NCBI GenBank assembly: GCA_033065855.1
Contig: JAVXUO010000983.1
Location: forward strand, 186,001 to 250,000
Direction: 5' to 3'
Source of the DNA: Escallonia rubra
Lineage: Eukaryota; Streptophyta; Magnoliopsida; Escalloniales; Escalloniaceae
DNA length: 64,000 bases
The position numbers and the translations under genes were made by a program. The notes under the pieces are model-generated. The model was not told the DNA's origin and did no database searches. It worked only from the letters and a program-made list of their open reading frames with translations. Positions 24,221-35,924 of the stretch are shown piece by piece; the first letter of the stretch is position 1, and every line of letters begins with the position of its first letter.

Positions 24221-25319
24221 GCAGTAGTGCACCTTCACATGGGAGCAGCAGATTAGAGAGTGATGGCAACCCTTCAACTACCCAAAAGTGACTTAGAATT
24301 AAAGTTTTGCAGGTATATTTTGTTCAATATACACTAAATTCGTATTGAGTAGTCATGACCAAATTAACACATACGAAAAGAGAACATAGTATTAACCATT
24401 GAGGGTCGTGTCTTGGCCACCACTATGTGTTTTGGTAGGGTGGAATCTTTATGGCGTTTTAGGTTTTTCCAAAGGCCGCGAGCTTTTTGTGGTGGCTGTG
24501 CATGTCGTCGTACAGTAGAGTCAAAGTAACTGGGGCACAAATTGTGGACGCTACGTACCCTTGTCTGACAGCCCCTCCTCCTACACAAAGCGACAAGCTA
24601 TTGCTTGTACTGTGGCTACGGATGAAGGTAAAGAAGCCATTGCTCCTGATCTTGAACCCATCTTCTCCCATTTTCTTTCCTAGATAAGCAAACCCAGGTC
24701 ATCTCTTTTGGGTAACTTCTTTCTTGGATCTGCCATGTTCATGATCCATCAAACCCTAAGTTTCTTAAACTCTCCATAAAGAGGAACATAAAAAAGAAGG
24801 AACGTAGGGTTTGAAGGATGATGCGGAAGGCGTTGCGTTCCGGGTCTGCCGATCCAAAACCATTAAATCTCTTGTGGAAAGCATCGACTCAAAGCTGAGA
24901 CAAAGCCTTTAATTTGTGTCGATTTTGACGCGTTAAGAATCCTAGTATAAATGTAGAAACCCTAACCTTTTCTGAACTTTTTCTTCCTTTTTCTATTTAA
25001 ATTTGGGGGCCTCTTTCATTTTGAGATGTTCCATTTCATTTTCTACTTTCACTTCACTAGATTAAAAATGGTTCAAATGCATAGGTTTATGTAATGACTA
25101 AAAATAATGGTAAATTATAATAATCACACCACTCAACGCACTATATCTACAAATTGCTCGACAACTAGTCATCTTCATAAACAAACTAGTAATAAATTTA
25201 TATCATATACGCCACTAATACATTATTAACACATCTCTAACACGTGACTAATGACCACTGCATGTCACTATCATACTAACTTAATTAGTAACATGTGTCT
25301 AAAAAATAAAAACTAGTTT
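24221..25319. other. Intergenic, between TCP gene and transposon nest
   Basis: No gene is recognised. 25060-25319 is AT-rich and directly follows (on the minus strand) the end of the copia polyprotein. It may therefore be the remnant 3' LTR of that element, but no matching 5' LTR was found. Confidence 0.35.
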
Positions 25320-25806
25320 ATTTTTACTATCTTTGAACAGTCCTCTCGAACTTGATCTTTGCCTCCAAGCAAACTTCTCAATTTGCAAAGGTCTTGACTT
25401 TGAGGAGCTTGGTGAAAATGTCAGCAGTTTGATCTTGTAACTTCTCATTCTTGAACTCCACCTCTTTTATTGGTAATGCACTATTTAATGTAGTGAAACC
25501 CTGTATATGCTTGTTTCGGTCATGGCCGGAACACCGGGTCTTTGGCCAATGCTATTGCCAGTTTATTGTCAATGAAAATCTCGATTCACTCTTTTTGTGG
25601 CGAATGAAGCTCTTTACACAAATATCTAAGCCAAAATTCTTGACAAACACATGACGTGGCGCCGACAAATTCTGCTTCACAAGTAGAAAGTGTCATCATA
25701 TGTTGCTTTTCAAAACTCCATGTAAATGATGTATCTTTTATGGAGAAAACAAAATGTGTGGTACTGTTACTATCATCTAAATCTCTGGCTTAATTACTAT
25801 CAGAAT
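25320..25806 (-). mobile_element. Ty1/copia remnant: RNase H and polyprotein C terminus
   Basis: Minus-strand translation shows the end of a copia RNase H domain (LQDQTADIFTKLLKVKTFAN, then LRSLLGG). Upstream is a tract resembling the RNase H interior with frameshifts. It continues the degenerate element whose other pieces lie at 28703-31208 and 36957-37640. It is separated from them by the LTR element at 25807 and the Pack-MULE at 27552. Confidence 0.85.
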
Positions 25807-27466
25807 TGATAGAAAAGGTGAAGGAAAAGATAATTATATTAGAGATGTATGATAAAACTGAGTACAATAAGTCCTTACATAGGCATGAGAAGACTATTCT
25901 ATTAGAAGGTGAAAAGGAAGTCCTACATAAGTTGGGAGAGCTACAGAATAATCTACACTTAGAAAGATAGGGAAAAGGTAATTCTCATATTAATGTATAT
26001 TATCCAACAAAGCGCTTCAAACTCAAATTGGTAGAGAAGAACGAGCTTGAGTTTGGAAGTTAAGTGCAGAGCGGTGTTTTGATACTAGCTGCATTAAGTG
26101 AGATCCAAGTTGAGATGAATTTCATATATAAAGCCCGACGATGCAAAAACATACAGGAGTCCCAGGGCAAAGTCCAACAACCATCAACGTCACGGGACGA
26201 GGTCCGGCGACAAAGAACAAAGTAAGAGTCCTGGGACGAAGTTTGACGACCATCGAGGTCTTGAGGTGAGGTTCGTCGATTTAGAACACAGCAGGAGTCC
26301 CAGGACAAAGTCCTACAACCATAGAGGTCTCGAGGTGAGGTCCAGTGACTAAGAACAGAGCAAGAGTCCTTGCGCAAAGTGCGATGACCTTGGAGGTCTT
26401 GGAACGAGGTCCAGAGTATATGGGCAGGATAACAGTCCTAGGGTTAAGTCTGACAACCATAGAGGTCTCGAGGTGAGGTCCATGCGACTAAAAACAAGGC
26501 AAGAGTCCTGGAACGAGGTTCGGCTACTAAAAACAAGATCCATGGTAGCCACAAATAAGAAATGAAAGCAAGAAGTAATAAAGTAACAGAACGTGAGGCT
26601 TAAAAAAAAAGAAAGAATCAAAGCAAACAGATAACGAGAATGGGTTTAGAATTAATAGAAAGAAGTAGGAATCAGCCTAAGGCATGAAAAAACTGGGTCA
26701 AAATACCCTAAACTTTCAACAGAAGGGAACTGGTCTGACTGTACCGATCAAGGAAAAAGTAGAGAGTGGCACGTGAAGGCGCGTGAAGAGGATTTTGGGG
26801 CTGAAATGTTTGGCGATTGGTCTCAAAGGCTTGAGAAAACAATAGTACAAGTAGAACATCATAAATTTGACCAGAAAAGACAAATCAGAGCTGAAATAAC
26901 GATGGTGGTCGTAGAGATTCTGGCAGCATGTGGCGGCGCGTGAGGAGGGTTTTGGCAACGCGGTTGGCGTCGATTGGTCGGGAATTTTGGGATAACCTTT
27001 CCACCAATTAACAATATGTCAATAGCCTACAAGACAGAAGATTGTAGAAACAAGAAGGGAAAAGACAATCGATAAGGTCAAAAGGCACGTTATGATACCG
27101 AAAAATCACTAGGGTTTCAAAGCAAAGATCACTGCAAAGAAAAACGCAGAAAGGAAATACCAAAACTCTAAACTCAAGGAAAAAAAAGAAGAATAACACA
27201 AAAAGAAACAAACTGACGGATTTTGCTGAAATCCCCCGGAGTTTGCTGAAATAGTTGAAAAACTCTCAAACTGACGGATTATATGGCTCTTATAACATGA
27301 TAGAAAAGGTGAAGGGAAGATAATATATTAGAGAGTTATGATAAAACGTAGTACAATGAGTAAACAGAAAATAGAGTCCTACCTAAGTTGGGAGAGCTAT
27401 AATATATTCTAGACTTAGGAAAATTGGGAAAATGTAATTGCCCCACTAATGTATTTTATCCAACAA
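25807..27466 (-). mobile_element. Non-autonomous LTR retrotransposon, 1.66 kb, TSD AGAAT
   Basis: LTRs are 25807-26009 and 27298-27466, sharing TGATAGAAAAGGTGAAGG at one end and ATCCAACA at the other. The element is flanked by AGAAT on both sides (25802-25806, 27467-27471). On the minus strand the 5' LTR is the right one. Directly after it comes TGTTATAAGAGC, a 10/12 match to the methionine-tRNA primer site TGGTATCAGAGC. The interior has no gag or pol; it carries a ~69-bp minisatellite (26150-26540) and no long coding frame. Length and lack of genes place it between TRIM and LARD. The LTRs differ by indels, so it is not recent. Confidence 0.88.
26150..26540 (-). repeat. Internal minisatellite, ~69-bp unit, about 6 copies
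   Basis: AGGAGTCC/AAGAGTCC starts recur at about 26155, 26223, 26291, 26359, 26429 and 26500, with GGTCTCGAGGTGAGGTCC inside each unit. Read on the minus strand the unit is ~23 codons, so the frame stays open across several copies (RRTS.RDLDG). I infer this is a by-product of a unit divisible by three. Confidence 0.85.
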
Positions 27467-27551
27467 GAATAATTGAAAAGCTTGAAGTTATTAGATGGAG
27501 AATAAAATAAACTGAATGGAATTTGTACCTTTGAGGTAATGAAAAATTCTT

Positions 27552-28693
27552 GGGTTAATTACACTTATGTCCCTAACGTTTGGGTGAAATTACACGCGTG
27601 TCCATAAGTTTGGAAAATAGACACTTATGTTATTTGACCTAACGGAATACCCATATACATAACGGAATGGTCAAAATGACCATATTGCCCACAATTTGAA
27701 AGGTTAATTCTTTACCATGCCATTCAAATTAGGGTTCAAAAAGAATTGAAACCTTAATTTTTAAATTAGGGTTTCAGTAAAGAATTAACCTTTGCTATTT
27801 GACTCACGCGGGGCATTTTGCTATTTGCTATGGATCTAGATAACAATAACTTAATGACCATGTTGAAGAGGGTGCGGGAGAGGTGGGCGGAGAAGGCTGA
27901 GAAGGTCGTAGCGGTGACGCGGTGGTCGACGGAGACGATGCGGGTTTCGCCGCTAACGTAGCAGAGGGAGTTGGTGTTCGGGCGCGGGATGATCTGGCCA
28001 CCATAGCTGCACATCAGGCGGAGCTTGGCGGTGGGTAGAGGCGGCATTGGATCGGAGTGGGTGGTGACGGGGGCAGTGGGGGTGGATGACGGCGGATTAG
28101 GTGGTGGTGCATCCATGGGGGACAAGATCTGGGATTGCGCCGTTTGTAGAGGGGAAGGAACAGTGGGCACGACAGCGTGGTTTTGTAAGGGGATTTGGTG
28201 TTAATTAGCCAACCAGTTTGGTGAGGGATGAACTATCATGGTACCGCCGGATATGTGAGATGAACGTCGGGGTTTATGTCGGTGACACAGCTGCTACAGA
28301 AGTCGGCGTGGTGGTGGAACGGTGGGCCGTGGGGGCAGCGATGTGGTGGTGGGACGGTGGGGATAGCAGCTTGGTGGTGAAATGGTGGGGGAGACGGCAT
28401 GGTTGCCGGAGAAGAAGAAAGAACTTCAACTGTTGGAAGAAAGAGATAAGGGGAAGAGAGACCAAGCTCGTGAAAGAGAAAAGGAGAGAAGAGAGGTAAC
28501 AGGGGTAGGATTGCCATATTTTGAAAATATGCATTGATGACATCACAAAAATACAATTTTTGGACGGATACCTAACAGATGGACATAAGTGTTACATTTT
28601 TAACGTTTGTGGACACGGTTTGTTACCTTTTGAAAGTTAGTGTCCTTGACTGTAATTTCACCCAAACCTCAGGGATATAAGTGTAATTAACCC
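27552..28693 (-). mobile_element. Pack-MULE, 1142 bp, perfect 9-bp TSD, carries a PB1-domain fragment
   Basis: Ends GGGTTAATTACACTTAT and ATAAGTGTAATTAACCC form inverted repeats, similar over ~45 bp including GTTTGGGTGAAATTACA. The flanks are identical: AAAATTCTT at 27543-27551 and 28694-28702. Nine-bp duplications and long TIRs are diagnostic of Mutator-like elements. No transposase is present. The interior holds a fragment of a host gene (27838-28116). The element sits inside the copia RNase H region. Confidence 0.92.
27838..28116 (-). pseudogene. Captured N-terminal PB1-domain gene fragment inside the Pack-MULE
   Basis: An ATG at 28116 opens MDAPPPNPPSS, a Pro/Ser-rich lead. It runs into KLRLMCSYGGQIIPRPN, LCYVSGETRIVSVDH and FSAHLSRTL, the first half of a plant PB1 domain. 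The parent would be a PB1-containing protein of the NBR1/kinase/'PB1 domain-containing' type. The similarity stops about 60 residues into the domain, where MULE sequence takes over, so the fragment is truncated. The frame is intact over the captured piece. Confidence 0.82.
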
Positions 28694-28702
28694 AAAATTC
28701 TT

Positions 28703-29955
28703 TCAACTGCTTGATATGAGTCATGGTAGGAGCTTCCATAGAAACTCTGCATATGACTAATACACTCAAACCACCTGAGTGGGAATCTGCATAGTCATTT
28801 TCATGATAAAGGCTACTGATTAAAGTGGCTATCCTCTTTTCCATAGGACGAGCCATAGGAGAAATTGACTGAACAAGCATGAGTGTCTAGTAAGCCAACT
28901 CTAAATAAAATGTATGGTCTTCTACATGTCAAATATCTCAAGCTTTCAACTAGGCTCTTGAAAAGAGTTAGATCTACCTTTTCTCATGAACATCTTTCTT
29001 TGGCAAATTAATTCCACCTTCCACGGGGGTGCTCACAGAATTTGAATCATCGATCTTGAATTTCTTAGCAAGACGTGAGTCCATTATCCTTCTTCTCAAA
29101 CTCTTGAGCCATTGCATTCTCGAACTCCTTTAACATGCTTGGGTTATTAGTGTAAAAATCTAGTCATCGACGTACAAGCAAACAGAAAATATGTCTCTAG
29201 CACCATTCTTTTTTGCGTAAAGAGCATGCTAGGACACTTGGTGAATTATATGCTCGAAAATACTTATTATCAAGTTTACTATTCCAAGCTCTTGGTGCTT
29301 GCTTTAACCCGTACAATGCTTTCTTTGTCTTCTTGCCCTTCCATAACAAAGCCCATGGGTTGCTTAATATACATCTCATCTTCAAGAAAGACATTTAAGG
29401 ATTCTGATTTCATGTTCATTTGATGGATTTTGCAACAATTTTATGCCGCCAAATAAGTTATAAATCTGATAGTTTGTAATCGGGTAACAGGTGCATATAC
29501 CTCATCGTAGTCAATGTCATGTCGTTGGTTATAACCTTTTGTAATTAACCTTGCTTTGCACCTATGTACTACTCCTTTTGCATTCTTCTTGGCTTTATAA
29601 ATTTATTTGACTCTAATCGTTCTTTGGTCTTTATTATTCTTCTCTATGACTTGAATTTCTTCATTCATTGCATTTTTCCATTTCTTCTCTTTAGCCGCTT
29701 CCTCAAAGCTCAAATATTCACCATCTCAAAAAAGGCAAAAAAGAGTAAAGGTACCAATTCTTTGAGGTTACCTCTTCCGTCTCTTCATATATATCGCGGA
29801 GGCTCCTCATGTAACGTGGTAGGAGATGATGAATGAGAACTGACCATTTCCATGTCTTCATCTTCTCACTACTCTCTATCAAGAAAACGAAAAGTATTGT
29901 AATTTTCTTGTGGAGTGTTTTCATTCCCATGCACTTTCTTCTCACACACACACAC

Positions 29956-30015
<60 letters not shown>

Positions 30016-31208
30016 CATCTGTACTGATAATAATCTTGTCATTATTTGGGTTGTGAGCTTGTAGTCTTTGGACCTCGAAGCATAGCCGATAAAGACGTAC
30101 TTTTCATTTTTGTCATCAAGCTTGATCACTTCTCATCTGGTACATGTGTATAAGCAATGCTACCAAAAATTCACAAATGCGGAATGCCTGACTTCCTTTT
30201 ATGCCATGCGTCCTGTGGTGTCACACCTTGAACACTTCTAATGGGATTAGCCGTTCAAAGGCTTCTGCCCAAAACTCTTTGGTCTTCAACAGTCTTTGGG
30301 CCATGTTGAGAATGGTTCTATTCTTCCTCTTCGTGACTCCATTTTGTTGTGAGGACCTTCGAACTGTTTAATGAAGGTTAATTTCATTTTCTTCACAATA
30401 CTTTTTTATAATCATATGATGTAAATTGGCCTCCTTTATCGAATCTTATAGCCTTGGCATCGGATCTAGTTTTTTTCATCAAGAAGAGCGTTAAACTTCT
30501 TGAAAACATAAAACGCTTCTGATTTTCAATAAGAAGATAAACTCAAGTCTTGTGCTAAAATCATCAACGAACAAAAGAAAACGGATGTTCTTACTAAGTT
30601 AAGGTGTGCACTGGTTGTCCCACACACATCCTAATGAAAAAGTTGAAGAAGCTCCGTGACACTTGAATTAACTTCCTTTGGACAACTTTTTAGGAATTGC
30701 TTGCCTAAAATACATCCCTCACAAAGCTGATTTGGATGATTAATGTGAGGCAACCCTTTTACCATCTCCTTTCTAGACAACAAATTTAGTCCTCCAAAAT
30801 GCAGGTGTCCAAGTCTTAGATGCCAAAGCGGAGATGAATCTCTAATATAGGCCTTCAAATATTTAATGACCTCATTCTGAATATTTAACAAAAACACGGA
30901 TTTCTTGTCATAAGAACATTAACAACCAAATTTTCAAATGGGTCTTTCATGAAAAGACTATAATTCTTCATAACAATTTCATAGATTTTTTTCTAAGAGT
31001 TGTCCAGGATCAAAATATTTTTCCTCATATGAGGCAATAATACACATTGCAAATAAATTGGTGCTCGCCATTCTTCAAGCGAATCAGAATGTTACCTTTT
31101 TCCTTTATCAAAATTTGAGATAAGTCTCCTAAAGTGACTTTGTCATTCCCTAATGCTTTGATCTTCACAAACATACTCTAGCTTCCGCACATGTAGTTGC
31201 CAACATCG
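28703..31208 (-). mobile_element. Ty1/copia remnant: protease end, GAG-pre-integrase, integrase, reverse transcriptase
   Basis: Reading the minus strand from 31208 downward gives, in order: the protease end (GNYMCGS, ILIRLKNGEHQFICNVYY, near 31190-31020), the GAG-pre-integrase zinc segment (WHLRLGHLHF ... CEGCILGKQ, 30640-30897), the integrase C terminus (EKYVFIGYASRSKDYKL, ~30045-30129) and the reverse transcriptase motif KALYGLKQAPRAW (~29284-29322). There are many stops and frameshifts. A TA microsatellite has expanded in the integrase-RT linker. It is an inactive element with copia domain order. Confidence 0.92.
29961..30014. repeat. (TA)n microsatellite, ~27 units
   Basis: Uninterrupted TA run, preceded by a short CA run at about 29943-29955, within the copia remnant. 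Confidence 0.95.
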
Positions 31209-31221
31209 CACTATAACAAAA

Positions 31222-31620
31222 AGGACTTTTAGCGACGGACATTTCCGTCGCTAAAAGTCCACAATCCGTCGGGAAAGAGTTTAGCGACGGATCACCTGTC
31301 GTTAAAACTCCGTTGCCTACAACCCCGTCTCTAAAAGTTTTGCGACAGATTTTTACAATCAGTCGCGTAGAGTCCACCTTCAACGACGGATAGACAATTT
31401 GCCGACGAAGTTTCGGTCGCTAATTTTATTTTCCATATTTTAATTTATTTCATTTTTTCGGTAATAATTTATTACCTAAAATATTTAGCGAAGAAATTTC
31501 GTCGCTAAACATTTGTCGTTTAAAACTTTAGCGACAGAAATTCCGTCGCAAAAATAGTTCCTTTAAAAAAGTTAGACTTTTAGCGACTGAATAAAGTCCG
31601 TCGCTAAAAGTAATCACAAT
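31222..31620. repeat. Left subterminal repeat array of the CACTA element
   Basis: At least ten copies of a TTTAGCGACGGA / TCCGTCGCTAAA motif, alternating in orientation and often paired as short palindromes. In CACTA elements such arrays are the binding sites for the element's regulatory protein. Confidence 0.9.
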
Positions 31621-31889
31621 CCAACAATAAAATATATACAAAATTCAAGAGGCACGGGAGCGGGGTACATTAATAGAGTAGGGGATGGGAGTACAAGTTG
31701 GGAGAGGGGGGGGGGGGGGACGAAAGCGGGATACAAAATGCTAAGAGGGGAAGGGCTGATCAAGGTTCGGCGAGTCCCGAGGCATGTCCAGCAGCAATGC
31801 CCTGCATGTAAAGGCACATACGCATTAATGTCGATAACAATCGTATAGTATTCACTAATTAAACGTATATAGTGGTTGTACCTGATTAT

Positions 31890-32025
31890 GCGCCGTGATC
31901 CTCCTATAAACCTCTGCAGCAATGCGACGGACCTCGTCCTCATGTAACGACGAGCGCTTCACGATCGGTGTCTGCGTCTGTGGGGATGTAGCGGTGGGTG
32001 GGGACCTCCTATCACGGCACGTGTA
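31890..32025 (-). pseudogene. Transposase-related exon remnant in the CACTA element
   Basis: A short open stretch (QTQTPIVKRSS, then LHEDEVRRIAAEVYRRITAH) resembles the C-terminal tail of plant CACTA-associated transposase proteins. It is only ~45 codons and no other exons were found. Confidence 0.45.
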
Positions 32026-32062
32026 GTCATACCGGGGAGGCCGCGTACGCGGCCTAATTAAA

Positions 32063-33567
32063 ATTGATTAACCTAATTAAACCTTGATTATCTTGATAAA
32101 TCGTAGACAAACCCTAAATAAACCCAATTAGGGTAATTAACTGTAATATGTTCTAATTAGGCTCAACTAGCCCTAAGTGGCCCTAATTAATTCCTGAATA
32201 ACACTAATTGAGTCAAATTAAACGTAATTAACTGTAAGCAACGCTAAATAGCTCGAATTACCCTAATTGCTCCTAATTAACGCATTAACTCGGCATTTTC
32301 ACCTTAATTAGCTATTATCTATTTAGGTTCGGTACAAAATCATTTGGTTATAGTGAACTTAAGCAAAGAAAATCATCATTCCTAAATCCTTTAATATCTA
32401 ACGATCCACCAAATCGGGATTCTCAAGTAAACCCGGTGTTTTTGGTTAGTAAGTAATGGACTTCAAATTTTTCCTTAGCTCATCATGTTGAACCATCTCG
32501 TCTAAGATCTTATCTTCCGGGACTTCAGATAATACTTTTGGCTCGTAACTCTCCATGTCTGCAGAAGAGAAGACTTTCTGAGACAAAAGATCTTTCTCAG
32601 CGTGTTGCAGACATTCACTGCCCTCAATTATTCCTAAGGTAATTAGATTATAAATACACAGAGTTTTCTTCAGACCGATCCCGTATGCCAGACATATGGC
32701 TTGCCTTTCAACTGATGGATTGCAACCAATATCAAGCAACACAAATCTCGACGCCCCAACCAAATTTTTTCCCCACATAGCTTGCCTTTCAGACCTCATT
32801 TAGCTAGAATCAACCCTTATTAGCATTAACCCTTTTTAGCCCGAATTAGCCCTAATCGGCCCTGGTTGGGGGGTCGAGAATTGTTTTGCTTGATATTGGT
32901 TGAAACCCATCAGTTGAAAGACAAGCCATATGTCGGGCATACAGAATTGGTCAGAAGAAAATTGTGTATATATACCATCTAATTACTTCAGGAACAATGG
33001 AGGGCAGGAAATGTCTGCGACAGGTTGCGAAAGACCTTTACTTTGTCTCAAAAAGTCTTCTCTTTTGCAGACATGGAGAGTTGCGAGCCAAAAGTGTTAT
33101 ATGAAGTCTCGGAAGATAAGATCTTAGACGAGATGGTTCAACATAACGCGTTAAGGAAAATATTTGAGTCCATAACTTACCAACCAAAAGTACCGGGTTT
33201 ACTTGAGAATCCCGATTTGGTGGATCGTTAGATATTGAAAGATTTAGAAATAATGATTTAATTTCTCTGCTCAAGTTCACTATAACCAAATGATTTTGTA
33301 CCGTACCTAAATAGATAATAGTTAATTAAGGTGAAAATGTCGAGTTTATGTGTTAATTAAGGGCAATTTGAGCTATTTAGGGTTGATTACAGTTAATTGT
33401 GTTTAATTGGACTCAATTAGTGTTATTCAGGAATTAATTCGAGCTACTTAGGGCTAGTTGAGCCTAATTAGAACATATTACAGTTAATTACCCTAATTAG
33501 GTTTATTTAGGGTTTGTCTACGATTTATCAGGACAATCAATATTTAATTAGGTTAATCAGTGATGAT
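32063..33567. repeat. Large inverted repeat (arms ~0.7 kb, spacer ~0.1 kb) inside the CACTA element
   Basis: The left arm (~32063-32757) and right arm (~32870-33567) are diverged reverse complements. Paired landmarks: GTAGACAAACCC / GGGTTTGTCTAC, CATTTGGTTATAGTGAACTT / AAGTTCACTATAACCAAATG, and AAGTCTTCTC / GAGAAGACTT. Both arms contain the same SNF2-ATPase 3' gene fragment and its 3' flank. A 16-bp palindrome GGCCGCGTACGCGGCC lies just outside at 32039-32054. Confidence 0.88.
32446..32799 (-). pseudogene. SNF2-family ATPase C-terminal fragment (left arm of the palindrome)
   Basis: The minus frame gives FVLLDIGCNPSVERQAICLA followed by LKKTLCIYNLITLGIIEG and ESYEPKVLSEVPEDKILDEM. The matching plus-strand right arm (~32871-33231) reads NPSVERQAICRAYRIGQKK. 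This is SNF2 helicase motif VI, then EDKILDEMVQHNALRK and a natural end at LENPDLVDR*. The captured piece thus runs from motif VI to the stop codon of a SNF2 remodeller. The tail pattern is most like the plant DRD1/CLASSY group from memory, which I could not test. The right arm has stops and a frameshift; the left arm has lost key Arg residues of motif VI. Neither is a functional ATPase. Confidence 0.75.
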
Positions 33568-35045
33568 TAGGGCTGATTAGAGATTAAACTAACAGTAAAT
33601 TAGGGTTAATCATTTTTAATTAGGATCGTTTAGGGCTAATTCGAGCTAAATAGGTTAATGCTAATGAGGGCTAATTCGACCTAAATAGGGTTAATTGGGT
33701 TTAATTAGACTTAAATATTGCTAATTAGGGTTTAAGTAAGAGTTAATTAAGGTTAATGTGTTAATTAGGATTGAGTCACTTTAGAATTCGTTGAGTTCAT
33801 TCGCAGAGTTGATATTGTCCCACCTGTGATTGAGTGTAGGGTTTAAGTATATAATTAGGGTTAGATTGTACTTAGGGTAATTATGGTTAATTTGGAATAT
33901 ATTAATAATGTCTAATTAGAGTTTAGTTAGGGTTACCTAGGAATGTGTTAGAGGTTAATTGAGATTTAATTGGGGCTAATTAGGATTAATCGAGGTTAAT
34001 TATGTTTACTTAGGGTTAATCAGGGTTATTTAGGTTTAATAATAGTTAATTAGGTTTAATTATGGTGAATCAGAGTTAATTACAGTTAATCGGGGTTAAT
34101 TAGAATTGATCGAGGTTGATCAGGGTTAACTAGGTTTAATTAGGGTGAATCAGGGTTAATTAGGGCCAATTATAGTTAATTAGGGTTACCTATGGAAGTG
34201 TTCGGGGTTAAACAAAATTATTTTTTTACGGTTACCCCTTGTGGAGGGATTCAATTTTCATTTGACTCCCAACTACCAATCAAAAGGGATAAGGTATCAA
34301 TTTTTAACTTCACATTACAAATATTTTGGAAATCAGAAAGAACACTTCGACATCAGAATACCTTGAAAAAAAAATTCTAATTAACTATAATCAGAATAAT
34401 TCAACAAGTCACAACAAATGCCAAGAATATAGCACTATACAGGGCACGCGGGATTGATGAAACAGGGATACTACAAATTAATTGAGGGTTTAGTGTACTA
34501 TGAAGAATGTACATAAACATATAGGCATGTAAGTTTTGCATTTAATGGAATAAAGGACATTTAACAAAAAATTAAATCAAAATAATTCTAACATGTACTT
34601 CGAGTAATTTGGATGTACTTAGCTTTATTAGGCTAGTTCGGATGTAATTCTAGTAATTTGGATGTACTTAGATTAATTAGGCTTCGTTAGGGGTATTTAG
34701 GGTTTATCCGAGCTAATTAGGATTTAATTAGGGTTTAGGGTTTAAGGTTAACTGGTTCAAATAGGTTTAATCGAGGTTAATTGGTTCAATTAGGATTAAT
34801 CAGAGCTAATTAGGGTTTATTGGTTCAATTAGGATAAATCAGGATTAATTAGGGCTAATTGGTTCATTTAGGTTGAATAAGATTAATTACAATTAATTGG
34901 TTCAGTTAGGGTTAATCAGGTTTAATTCGGGTTAATTCGTTCAATTAGGGTTACTCGGGGGTTAATCGGTTAGATTATGGATAATTAGGATTTGATTAAG
35001 GTTAATTTGTTTTACTTAGATTAATGGCTAATTTGCTATTAGTTT
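33568..35045. repeat. Degenerate TTAGGG-like (GGGTTAATTA) array in the CACTA interior
   Basis: About 1.5 kb dominated by variants of TTAGGGTTAAT, AATTAGGGCTAAT and GGTTCAATTAGG in one orientation. The opposite orientation, CCCTAATTA, is seen in the left palindrome arm (32060-32330). It resembles scrambled telomere repeat but is not an exact TTTAGGG array. The open frames within it are not coding. Confidence 0.8.
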
Positions 35046-35924
35046 AGCATGCCATTTTGGCGATAACTCTGACAATTGTGACATTAGCTTCCATTAGCTC
35101 ATAATTTGATCCAGATAAAACAAAATACCAAATTGACTCAAGATATCAGACATAGCCCCAATCAACAGCAAACCCTAATATTCCAACATACCCAGCTCAA
35201 ACACTTATACTACAACTTTAATATACAGAAATCACAAGGAAAAAGTACACAGATAGAAGTGCAAAGCCTCATTCATCGATCTGCAACTAGTTTGATCCTG
35301 ATTTATATTTACACCAAACTAGCCTCATCCATCAATCTGCTATAGTCTCATTCATCAATATGTTACTAGAAATGATGACAATCTCAACAAAATTGCTAAT
35401 ACCATCAATGAAATCAATAAGACACTAGATGACAATCTCAGCGTGCTTCTACAGGGGCAAAGCTGAATTTATATGTTCGGTAACCTAATGACAATCTCAA
35501 ATAGCAGACTATCATAGAGATTCAAGCATTTAACACTCAAAGGCTGAATTTGCTCATCAACAAAACTTAAAGGCATCTAACATCATTTCGCATCAAACAG
35601 TGTGGTATCTAACACATCAAGACAAATCAAATAACGGTAAATTTGAGGGATGGATGCAGTGGTAGATGACATACCTGGCGCAGTGGTAGATCTGCCAGAG
35701 AAAGACGATGGAGGCGGCGACGGCATTGTGAGACAGAGGCGGTGGAGGCGGCGGCGGAGTTGCGACAGATGCCTTGTCGTTTTTTCATATGCGATTGAAA
35801 AAAGGAGATGGAGGCGGTGGTCGGTGGAGGCGATGGAGGCGGGGGGCTGTGGAGCTGAGAGAATGAGAATGGAGGGTGATGGTTGTCTGCGGCTGTGGGA
35901 AAGATTATGGATTTTATAGCAGGA

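Noticed and set aside
29833..30129. Frames with Tyr-Ile repeats
   Set aside because: Translation of the (TA)n microsatellite; only the flanking copia integrase words are meaningful.
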